DNA from: Gemmataceae bacterium
GTDB lineage: Bacteria > Planctomycetota > Planctomycetia > Gemmatales > Gemmataceae
Assembly (NCBI GenBank): GCA_026418875.1
Contig: JAOAAM010000042.1
Location: 1 to 8,731 of the forward strand
Reading direction: 5' to 3'
DNA length: 8,731 nt
In this document: positions 1 to 5,800 of the stretch, piece by piece
Position numbering within the stretch: position 1 is the first letter of the stretch
How the letters are laid out: every line of letters begins with the position of its first letter
Translations under genes and position numbers: made by a program
Notes under the pieces: model-generated
What the model was told of the DNA's origin: nothing
The model's input: the letters and a program-made list of their open reading frames with translations, nothing else
Databases searched by the model: none

Positions 1-36
1 GGAGAGGGGCCCAGGGTGAGGGTCGCATCACGCACA

Positions 37-135
37 TCCTCTAACTCGCCGGTCGGTTTTCCTGACGAAACAGGGTTTTGTTCGACTCGCTTCGCGGTCC
101 GAACCTCCTCTCTAAACCGCGGGGACGAGACAGGG
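37..135. repeat. Imperfect direct repeat, two copies
   Basis: The 12-mer GACGAAACAGGG at 64-75 recurs as GACGAGACAGGG at 124-135 with one mismatch and a 60-bp offset. Each copy is preceded by a similar block (TCCTCTAAC at 37-45 and TCCTCTCTAAAC at 106-117), so the units may be 37-75 and 106-135 with a deletion in the second. The similarity is short and could be chance in GC-rich intergenic DNA. No function can be assigned. Confidence 0.3.
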
Positions 136-314
136 AGAGGCACCGAGACTTTCGTACCCAAGACGGCCTCGCTGCGGGCAAGTTGTGGTCGCGCGGTGGT
201 CTTGCCAGTCGAGGAAGAGAGCTTGTCCCGCGACGGGTGATGACTTAACACCTTGCGCAGAATCGCGTTGTGTTGCGGGATTGTCGAACCCGACGACTGG
301 CGGTCGCGGCTCAG

Positions 315-348
315 AAAGAACAAACCCGCGGGGAGCGGGGTTCGCGGG
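315..348 (-). terminator. Rho-independent-like terminator after tRNA-Arg
   Basis: Read on the minus strand, directly downstream of the tRNA 3' end, the sequence can fold in two ways. One is a 6-bp stem CCCGCG/CGCGGG (343-348 with 325-330). The other is a shorter-loop hairpin pairing AACCC with GGGTT (338-342 with 323-327), extended by a GC/GC pair with one bulge. Both are followed by a T-rich run (TTTGTTCTTT, 324 down to 315). A GC stem plus T tail at this place fits the end of a tRNA transcript. The T tract is interrupted, so strength is uncertain. Confidence 0.5.
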
Positions 349-361
349 AACGGAAAGGCAG

Positions 362-435
362 TACCCCCGGCAGGATTCGAACATGCGACCGACGGTTTAG
401 AAAACCGTTGCTCTATCCGGCTGAGCTACGGGGGC
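362..435 (-). tRNA. tRNA-Arg (anticodon UCU)
   Basis: A complete 74-nt class I cloverleaf reads on the minus strand from 435 to 362. The acceptor stem is 7 bp (GCCCCCG with CGGGGGT, a G-U pair at 1-72), followed by U8-A9. The D stem is GCUC/GAGC. The anticodon stem is ACGGT/ACCGT with loop TTTCTAA, so the anticodon is UCU (plus-strand AGA at 399-401), which reads the Arg codon AGA. The variable loop is 5 nt and the T loop is TTCGAAT. The discriminator base is A73. The 3' CCA is not encoded (CTG follows), so it must be added by tRNA nucleotidyltransferase. One oddity is a T-C mismatch at T-stem pair 52-62, where Watson-Crick pairing is usual. The gene lies 89 nt downstream of the phosphodiesterase gene on the same strand, so it could be read through from that operon or use its own promoter. 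Confidence 0.95.
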
Positions 436-447
436 GGCTCTCCAAAC

Positions 448-453
448 ATTTTA
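448..453 (-). promoter_or_regulatory. Candidate -10 box for tRNA-Arg
   Basis: TAAAAT on the minus strand sits 12 nt before the first base of the tRNA, which would place transcription start a few bases before the mature 5' end, as is usual for tRNA genes. No good -35 hexamer is found 16-18 nt upstream (the bases there are near GGTGGC), so this is a weak call resting on one hexamer and its position. Confidence 0.3.
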
Positions 454-524
454 CAACCGAACCAGACCAAGCCACCCGGTGTTCGTCACGCTTGCTCGAT
501 TTTTTCGACCTGACACGGTTTTCG

Positions 525-1103
525 TTATCCGCCGAGCGTTTCCCGGCTGACGACACTGTAGCGTGGTCCTTGCGGCGTCAGTTCGCTGCTCATCACGTGG
601 ATGGCATCGACCTCCAAGCGACCGCCACGCCATTGACCGGCGCGTTTCAAGTGCTGCCGCAGCGATTCGGGGATTTCACCACCGCGGGCCCGGCCCAAGG
701 TGACGTGTGGGGTGAATTCACGTTCCTCGCGTCGATAGGCACCGAGTCGGAGAAGGGGGGCTTCCAAAGCGTGGTGCAAAGCGATCAGCGCCTCGCGTCC
801 TTGGTCGATCCCGGCCCAAAAGACCTTGGGACGACGTTCATTGGGGAAACAGCCGACACCAGCCAAGGTCAATTCGAGCGGTGGATGTTGGCCACAGACT
901 TCGCGGACGGCCCGGCAAACGTCCACGACCTCCAAAGCGTCGACCTCGCCCAGAAAAAGCATGGTGACGTGAAGGTTCTCCGGCTCGACCCACTTGATGT
1001 CGGGTGCCAACGAAGCAAGCTCATCGCGGAGGGCCGTCACTCGCCGGCGAACGGCATCATCAAGCAAGACGGCGATAAAGGTTCGCAAACGAAGTCGGCC
1101 CAT
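525..1103 (-). CDS. thpR: RNA 2',3'-cyclic phosphodiesterase (2'-5' RNA ligase family)
   Basis: This 192-residue protein belongs to the 2H phosphoesterase superfamily. Family members hydrolyse 2',3'-cyclic phosphate ends of RNA to 2'-phosphates, and the E. coli homologue (LigT/ThpR) can also join tRNA halves through a 2'-5' link in vitro. Both catalytic HxT motifs are present: H45-V-T47 in 'NLHVTMLFLG' and H133-V-T135 in 'FTPHVTLGRAR', nearly 90 residues apart as in the family. 'KVFWAGI' at 93-99 matches the strand between them. Length is normal for the family and no export signal is seen, so it should be cytoplasmic. The ATG at 1103 lies 9 nt after the stop of the kinase gene. A GAGGA Shine-Dalgarno-like element (1117-1121) lies inside the last codons of the kinase gene, 13 nt from the ATG, which suggests co-transcription and perhaps translational coupling. 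A TTG start a few codons downstream would give a start nearer to that of typical family members. Confidence 0.9.
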   Translation of the reverse strand: MGRLRLRTFIAVLLDDAVRRRVTALRDELASLAPDIKWVEPENLHVTMLFLGEVDALEVVDVCRAVREVCGQHPPLELTLAGVGCFPNERRPKVFWAGIDQGREALIALHHALEAPLLRLGAYRREEREFTPHVTLGRARGGEIPESLRQHLKRAGQWRGGRLEVDAIHVMSSELTPQGPRYSVVSRETLGG

Positions 1104-1112
1104 GGAAGTTGT

Positions 1113-2105
1113 TCAATCCTCGTTCAACGACTGGATCCAGAATGTCCTCGTGCCGTGATGCAATCGCGCGCCGATCTGCGTGATGACTTTCATCGCCAGA
1201 TAGCAGCCAGCACGGGCTGCCCGGTGTGCGGGAATCCCCTGGGTGATGCCGTAGAGAAAAGCCCCCGCGAACATGTCACCCGCCCCGGTGAGGTCTTTGG
1301 GCTCGCAAGGGTAAGCCGGCACGTGGGCCTCGACCCCAGCATGGCGGACGTAGGCACCGTTGGCACCGTCGGTCACCACGCAACTGGGCACCATCGCCTT
1401 CAGCCGCTCGAAGGCGGTCACCGGATCGTCACTGTTGGTGACCGCACATGCTTCCGAGGCGTTGCAGAATAGCAGGCTTGTTTGATCGAGCGCTTCGAGA
1501 AAAACGTCGGCGAATGCCTGCGGAACGAAGGCCTCGGAGCAGGTCATTGCCACGCGCGTCCCATGCTTTTTCGCCAGCCGGAGAGCTTCCCGAATGGCCC
1601 CCTGCCCGGTCTCGGGATTGGCGAAGACGTAGCCTTCGATAAAGAGCCAATGCGATTTTCGGATCCGATCTTCGTCGACGTGCCGTGCCGCCAGGTGACT
1701 CGAAACTCCCAGGCAGGTTCGCATCGTCCGCTCGGCGTCCGGTGTGATCAGGCAAACGCAAGTCCCCGTGGTTTCGCCGACGATGACGGGGTTGCCGATG
1801 TCGATTCCCAGGGCTTCAAATTCGTTTTCGTAGAACAGGCCGTACCGATCGTCGCCGACGCAACCAATGAAGGCAGCCTCGCCTCCGAGTTGCGAAACGG
1901 CAATCACGGAGTTGGCGACGCTACCCCCGCTGACCAACCGCGGCTCGCGGTCGCGAAACCGGGTCAGCAACGACCGCTGCTCGTCCGCGTCCACCAGCCG
2001 CATACTGCCACGATGAAAACCCAGCCCGCTGAATTCTTCGTCACTGACCTCGACAAAAATGTCGACGATCGCATTACCCAGACCACAGACGTGGAACTCT
2101 TTCAT
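1113..2105 (-). CDS. PfkB-family kinase, adenosine kinase-like
   Basis: This 330-residue cytoplasmic ribokinase-fold enzyme is predicted to transfer phosphate from ATP to a nucleoside or sugar hydroxyl. The N-terminal 'GLGNAIVDI' (8-16), 'GSMRLVD' (33-39) and 'SGGSVANS' (59-66) resemble bacterial proteins annotated as adenosine kinase more than ribokinase or fructokinase. The first PfkB signature covers about 60-89, ending 'FIGCVGDDRYG'. The second carries 'DLTGAGDMFAGAFLYG' (271-286), with the anion-hole GAG and the catalytic base D277. 'ERTMRTCLG' (125-133) also matches adenosine-kinase-like members. The C-terminus extends about 17 residues beyond the 'IGAR' motif where close relatives often end. 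The ATG at 2105 has AAGGAG at 2119-2124, a rather long 13-nt spacing. The gene is the first of a likely operon with the RNA phosphodiesterase. Substrate identity (adenosine, another nucleoside, or a sugar) cannot be settled from motifs alone. Confidence 0.88.
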   Translation of the reverse strand: MKEFHVCGLGNAIVDIFVEVSDEEFSGLGFHRGSMRLVDADEQRSLLTRFRDREPRLVSGGSVANSVIAVSQLGGEAAFIGCVGDDRYGLFYENEFEALGIDIGNPVIVGETTGTCVCLITPDAERTMRTCLGVSSHLAARHVDEDRIRKSHWLFIEGYVFANPETGQGAIREALRLAKKHGTRVAMTCSEAFVPQAFADVFLEALDQTSLLFCNASEACAVTNSDDPVTAFERLKAMVPSCVVTDGANGAYVRHAGVEAHVPAYPCEPKDLTGAGDMFAGAFLYGITQGIPAHRAARAGCYLAMKVITQIGARLHHGTRTFWIQSLNED

Positions 2106-2118
2106 TCGGCCCTCGTTT

Positions 2119-2140
2119 CTCCTTCGGAATCGGCATTATA
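2119..2140 (-). promoter_or_regulatory. Candidate promoter and ribosome binding site of the kinase operon
   Basis: A perfect TATAAT lies on the minus strand at 2140-2135, 29 nt before the kinase ATG. Transcription would start near 2128, leaving a leader of about 23 nt that contains the AAGGAG element (2124-2119). The bases 16-18 nt upstream show no TTGACA-like hexamer, and there is no extended -10 TG, so the call rests on the -10 box and the geometry. It lies in the 105-bp gap after the stop of the upstream large protein gene, which would allow independent transcription of the kinase-phosphodiesterase pair. Confidence 0.5.
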
Positions 2141-2210
2141 CGCGATCTTGGGTCGATGGATGATGCCCGTGCTTCTGGCTGTCGTCGGATCCCCCCGCGG
2201 CAATCTTCAG

Positions 2211-4409
2211 TTAGGTTTGACGATCCAAAGCGAACCGTCGGTTCAATCGTGCAGCGATCGCCTCGACGAAAGATCCGCCATCCCACGTCAGCGTATAGCC
2301 CATGTTCGGCGTGATTCGCAGGATCGAAAAACGAGAGAGCGGCATGACCCATGGGCTTTGCCCAAAGCCGCGAAGGCGAACCGTCTGACCGGCATCAAGC
2401 CGTCCGGTAGCCGGGGATTCGATTTGCAGGTGAGGTATGTGGCGCGTGCCAGTCAGATCGCCGTGAATCTGCTGCAAAACCGCCGGCGGGACACCGACTT
2501 GGCTACGCAGCCGCATCAGGGCGGTGTTCAAGTTGGGTCCCATTGGCAATGTCACACCTAAGTTGCCTTGAAGAGTGCCTCGATATTCGAAGGACAGGGT
2601 CGAAAGGTTTGGGATCAGTCGGCCATCCGACGCGAACGACAGCGCCATGGTCGCAACATAATCAACCGTCGCCTGCATTGTTGGAGTTGTTCGGAAGAAT
2701 CCCCACGCGCGAGTCCCAGTGCCGAAGATGTTGTTCAACGTGGTTTGACCAGCCAGATTGAGGCTGATTTGGCCGAGCGACAGAGCCAAGCTCCTTGGGT
2801 CAAGTTGCCAGAGCATTCCGAACGGGGCCGTATGCAGCGGACCGGTCATGTCGAACAACTGCCGGTTGTGATACACGCCCGTCACCCGCCCCGTGCCGTT
2901 CACCACGACAAGGTCCGATCGCGTGGGGTCGAGAGGGGCACTGACTTGCACGTCGGCCTGCACGGTTAAACGATGGATGCCGGGCAGTCCGACCGCCTGG
3001 CGGACAGGGTTGACGGTGGTGGAAGTTCCCAGGTTCAACAATGTCCCCGAGAAGACATAGCTGAGCGTCGCAGGGTGAAATTGGGACGCCCAGGAGCGCG
3101 ACGCACGAATCCAAGTCGGCAGCGGCTCGACATCGATCAGCGCCGAAGTCTGAGCCAAGACTCGACCTCCCGCCATCACCTGAACGCTGAGCGTGGTGTC
3201 GGAAAAAAGTCCGCCGGGATCGTGGGGTGCCGTTCGAAAGGTCAATCCATCCCAAGCTGGTCCCGAGGCCGCAGGTTCGACGGCGAGAATCTGCGGACCG
3301 ACTCGAACGAGGATCTGACGAGAGTCGCGAACGAAAGTGGCGAGGTCTGGCGAGATCGAGATGAGATATTGCTGTCCGGGGACCGAGACCCCGGAGAAGA
3401 ACCGACCGATGACGTCGGGTTGAGCATCGCCATCGTAGGTCGCCCCGGTGAACGCGATACTGTGGACGAATTCCGATTGCGACCAGTTGTTTTCAAAAGT
3501 CTGCTCGTCGGCGAACCAATCGCTGTTCAAGCTGAACGCTAATTTACGGGCACCGACTGGCGGCGGGCCAACGGGGACACGCAGTTCGTGAGGCCCACGC
3601 ACTCGGCTCGGCAAATGCACCGGGATCGGTTCACTCACCGGTGCATCGTCCTCGCTCAACCAGAAAAGCCAGTTTTGCAATTCGACCGTTGGATCCAGAT
3701 CGCGAAAGTGAACCTCATAATTCAAACTAACGGTCCCGTCCCGGTTCCAAGTAATCGGTCCCGCGACGAGATCGGGGGGCATGTAAAAGCCAATGCCAAG
3801 CTCGGCCAACGCTTTCCCACGGAAAGTGTTCGGATCGAGAACCCAGGAATCGCTCCGCCCACTTGCATCGACGGCGACTCGGATGGTGCCGCCAATCATC
3901 GTTGCGACTTCGACATAACCGCTGGCGGATCGAGTTTGGAAGCCCGTCGTCGATCCACCCGGATCGGATTGCCCGCCGATCAACTCGAACCACGGAGACT
4001 GACCATCAATTCCGGCCTGGAGACGGACTTCGTTGGTGCTCGGTCCGCTGGAGTTTTTCGGATCCAAGTCCCAGCGAATCAGCCCGCTGGAGGAGACGAA
4101 TACGGAAACCGGCATGCCGGGACTTTCCAGAGAGTCGGGCACAACAGCAACTTCAAGGAAGCCGCTCCAAGTGAATGCGCCCGGGTGGAACGTCCCCGCG
4201 GCGGAACCCGGCGGGGCCGTCACCTCGGATCGTGCCGACCACTCGAAACCATAGCCCGTGGGAAACGCCACTTGCTGGGAGGAGGACGTGACTGCTCCGA
4301 CGGGAGCGATAGGCGGCTCATTCAGCACGATTAATCGCGCTGGCGTTTCCCGGCATTCGAGCATTTCGAGTCGCGGCCGAAACCTGGGAGTCCATTGTTC
4401 CCGGGGCAT
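2211..4409 (-). CDS. Large beta-rich protein with planctomycete N-terminal export-type motif, function unknown
   Basis: I do not recognise this 732-residue protein by function. Its N-terminus 'RFRPRLEMLECRETPA' (9-24) fits the motif found at the start of many large planctomycete proteins presumed to be exported (pattern LExLExRxxPA). There is no classical long hydrophobic signal peptide. The rest is rich in Gly, Ser, Thr, Val and aromatic residues in short alternating stretches, as in extracellular beta-sandwich proteins. Residues about 224-315 look like a CARDB-type adhesion or Ig-like domain, ending 'DEQTFENNWS', which recalls the D/E-x-NN end of that family. This is a weak resemblance. The single cysteine of the whole protein is C19 inside the motif, which suits an extracytoplasmic location. 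No catalytic motif, repeats or C-terminal anchor are seen. The ATG at 4409 is preceded by GAGGG about 8 nt upstream. An overlapping ATG 5 nt upstream is out of frame. The gene appears to stand alone, 154 nt after the dehydratase gene. Confidence 0.8.
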   Translation of the reverse strand: MPREQWTPRFRPRLEMLECRETPARLIVLNEPPIAPVGAVTSSSQQVAFPTGYGFEWSARSEVTAPPGSAAGTFHPGAFTWSGFLEVAVVPDSLESPGMPVSVFVSSSGLIRWDLDPKNSSGPSTNEVRLQAGIDGQSPWFELIGGQSDPGGSTTGFQTRSASGYVEVATMIGGTIRVAVDASGRSDSWVLDPNTFRGKALAELGIGFYMPPDLVAGPITWNRDGTVSLNYEVHFRDLDPTVELQNWLFWLSEDDAPVSEPIPVHLPSRVRGPHELRVPVGPPPVGARKLAFSLNSDWFADEQTFENNWSQSEFVHSIAFTGATYDGDAQPDVIGRFFSGVSVPGQQYLISISPDLATFVRDSRQILVRVGPQILAVEPAASGPAWDGLTFRTAPHDPGGLFSDTTLSVQVMAGGRVLAQTSALIDVEPLPTWIRASRSWASQFHPATLSYVFSGTLLNLGTSTTVNPVRQAVGLPGIHRLTVQADVQVSAPLDPTRSDLVVVNGTGRVTGVYHNRQLFDMTGPLHTAPFGMLWQLDPRSLALSLGQISLNLAGQTTLNNIFGTGTRAWGFFRTTPTMQATVDYVATMALSFASDGRLIPNLSTLSFEYRGTLQGNLGVTLPMGPNLNTALMRLRSQVGVPPAVLQQIHGDLTGTRHIPHLQIESPATGRLDAGQTVRLRGFGQSPWVMPLSRFSILRITPNMGYTLTWDGGSFVEAIAARLNRRFALDRQT

Positions 4410-4563
4410 GGCATTTCCCTCATCGTGACGGGTGCCGATGGGCGTACCCGGATGGGATGCTCGCCGTCATGAATTTGTGAGTATTGACGAAGGTCATTGC
4501 GGGGAGGTCTGGGCCGCGAATGAAGTTCGTCGCTCACGTATTCGGCGAGGCTTCTTGAAAGGA

Positions 4564-5055
4564 TCAAGCGTCCGAGTCGGCAGCCGCGTCGTCCTGTGTT
4601 TGGAGGCCGCGTGCCTCGACCAGTGTGATCAGCGTGCCTTCTTGAACGACACGATCGTCTTGATTCACGATTTGCCGAAACCAAACGATCTCTCCCCGGC
4701 GTCCCCGACCACGGATGGTTTTTTCGACCACCTTCCCGCGGATGCGGATGGTGTCGCCGGGAAAAACCGGGCCACGAAAATGCCATTCTCGGACGCCCAA
4801 AAAGGCCAGCGTTCGCACCGGGGGGCAATACACTCCCAGTCCGCTGGCGACGGCGAAGACCAGCATCCCGTGGGCGATCGGTCGCCGAAACGGCGTTTGC
4901 GCGGCGAATTGATGATCGACGTGAATCGGATTGAAGTCGCCGCTCAGACCGGCGAAGTTCACGATGTCTGCTTCGGTGATCGTGCGACCGGCCGAAAGCC
5001 ATTCCTTACCGATCTCTAAATCGTCGAAATACAGGTGTGCAGCGGTGAAAGACAT
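4564..5055 (-). CDS. MaoC-family (R)-specific enoyl-CoA hydratase-like dehydratase
   Basis: This 163-residue single hotdog domain is predicted to add or remove water at a 2-enoyl/3-hydroxyacyl thioester. The hydratase-2 motif is intact: 'SGDFNPIHVD' (38-47) with catalytic D40 and H45, then A51 at the expected place, followed by 'RRPIAHGML' (57-65). 'PGDTIRIRGKV' (99-109) matches the later hotdog strands. The length is normal for a stand-alone MaoC protein. The last 15 or so residues are a polar, Asp/Ala-rich tail of no known role. The ATG at 5055 fits the usual N-terminus of the family ('LYFDDLEIG' at 8-16), although the Shine-Dalgarno match upstream is poor. The gene lies 78 nt downstream of the thioesterase gene on the same strand, so a shared transcript is possible. 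Substrate (fatty acyl-CoA, polyhydroxyalkanoate precursor or a special acyl chain) cannot be told from the sequence. Confidence 0.9.
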   Translation of the reverse strand: MSFTAAHLYFDDLEIGKEWLSAGRTITEADIVNFAGLSGDFNPIHVDHQFAAQTPFRRPIAHGMLVFAVASGLGVYCPPVRTLAFLGVREWHFRGPVFPGDTIRIRGKVVEKTIRGRGRRGEIVWFRQIVNQDDRVVQEGTLITLVEARGLQTQDDAAADSDA

Positions 5056-5133
5056 GATCGCTCGAACAGGGGCCTGTCGGGAACGTTTACGCCGTCTGTG
5101 CTTCTCTCAATCTGGGAATTTCGCCGCCAAATT

Positions 5134-5553
5134 TCAAACCGATTTTTCTGATTCCTCAGCCGGAGGGTCGAATAACGGCTTTGGGCGTCGCTGACGGGTG
5201 CTTGGATCCACCGAGACGTAAACAATCTCCGCCTCGGTCACGGGGAGGATCTCCGTCCCGCGTTCAGCTTCGACAATCACGTCCATCGTGACGGATGTAC
5301 GACCAAATCGGACCAACCGGGTCCGAAAACGAACAACGTCCCCCACCAGCACGGGCTGCTTGAATTCGACGCGGTTGATGGCCACGGTCACCAGCGTTGG
5401 AAACGAGCCGCCGGCTCGCACCACCTCGTGGGCGGCGCCGATGGCACCCGCCTGGTCCAGGTACGACAAAATGACCCCTCCGAAAATCGTGCCGTGCGGA
5501 TTGGTATCCTTTGGCATCATGACGACTTGGATCGCCAAGTACGGGCTGGACAT
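5134..5553 (-). CDS. Acyl-CoA thioesterase, YciA/ACOT hotdog family
   Basis: This 139-residue cytoplasmic protein is predicted to hydrolyse acyl-CoA to free acid and CoA. 'MMPKDTNPHGTIFGGVILSYLDQAG' spans about 12-36 and holds the family hallmark: N18, G21, the FGG turn at 24-26 and the likely catalytic D33 in the long hotdog helix. 'VEFKQPVLVGDVV' (about 62-74) is the next conserved stretch, seen in YciA-type enzymes. One hotdog domain fills the protein, and a charged tail follows from about residue 118. The start at 5553 is well supported by AGGAGA at 5559-5564, 5 nt away. It is the first gene leftward from a 247-bp divergent spacer and is followed by the MaoC gene. Two acyl-CoA hotdog enzymes side by side suggest a shared acyl-CoA pathway, but this is inference. 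Confidence 0.9.
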   Translation of the reverse strand: MSSPYLAIQVVMMPKDTNPHGTIFGGVILSYLDQAGAIGAAHEVVRAGGSFPTLVTVAINRVEFKQPVLVGDVVRFRTRLVRFGRTSVTMDVIVEAERGTEILPVTEAEIVYVSVDPSTRQRRPKPLFDPPAEESEKSV

Positions 5554-5800
5554 GGAAATCTCCTGTGAGGGGCGACAGCAGGGAGCATCGAGTCACCGTA
5601 GTGCGACGTGACGATCGCGACACGATACGCGCGACACGACATGCTCCCTTGGCGAAGCCAGCGGCATTTTTACGAAGTCGAAATGGTCCAATCACCGACC
5701 GCACACCGCGTCAATCCGCGACCGTACAACCTGCCAGCGAGCATGCCGTCGAGGAGTTGATCTTGTACCTTCTCGTGCGGTCAAGGTAGAACTTGCCGTC
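5554..5800. promoter_or_regulatory. Divergent intergenic region, likely bidirectional control region
   Basis: This 247-bp spacer separates the minus-strand thioesterase gene from the plus-strand acyltransferase gene, so promoters for both should lie here. I could not find a convincing -35/-10 pair in either direction. The half near the thioesterase is rich in short repeats: a perfect 9-bp inverted repeat (5580-5588 and 5641-5649), a nested GTCAC/GTGAC pair (5592-5596 and 5608-5612) and the direct repeat GCGACACGA (5617-5625 and 5631-5639). These could be protein-binding sites or a structured leader. Confidence 0.45.
5580..5649. repeat. Inverted repeat with nested short repeats
   Basis: AGGGAGCAT at 5580-5588 and ATGCTCCCT at 5641-5649 are perfect inverted copies, 9 bp each, around a 52-nt interior. 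The interior holds GTCAC/GTGAC as a second inverted pair and two copies of GCGACACGA 14 bp apart. The inverted repeat ends 16 bp beyond the thioesterase Shine-Dalgarno, so it may form a stem in the 5' leader or mark operator half-sites. Confidence 0.5.

Larger units (their letters stand above)
1..361. other. Intergenic region without a convincing gene
   Basis: I find no coding region I can defend here. The open frames present (for example plus 16-240 and minus 112-384) give low-complexity Arg/Ser/Thr-rich peptides with no recognisable domain, and the minus frame runs into the tRNA. What can be seen is a loose duplicated block (37-75 and 106-135) and, at the right edge, a hairpin with a T-rich tail on the minus strand that probably ends the tRNA-Arg transcript. 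The left end is an arbitrary or contig edge; no adapter sequence is visible at it. Confidence 0.6.

Noticed and set aside
500..512. Short TCGA-TTTTT-TCGA palindrome as terminator of the thpR transcript
   Set aside because: The stem is only 4 bp and not GC-rich, and no T run follows it in the minus direction.
270..1472. Long plus-strand open frame of 400 codons
   Set aside because: It runs across the tRNA gene and antisense to the phosphodiesterase and kinase genes, both of which have intact family motifs. The peptide has no domain. It is a shadow frame due to high GC.
1482..2561. Long plus-strand open frame of 359 codons
   Set aside because: Antisense to the PfkB kinase and the end of the large exported-type protein; composition is arbitrary and no motif is present.
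4331..5002. Minus-strand open frame of 223 codons
   Set aside because: Overlaps the MaoC gene on the same strand in another frame; the MaoC frame carries the full catalytic motif, while this one is Arg/Ser-rich shadow sequence.
5757..5800. Possible -35 (TTGATC) for the acyltransferase gene
   Set aside because: No A/T-rich -10 hexamer occurs 15-19 bp downstream, so I do not call a promoter.
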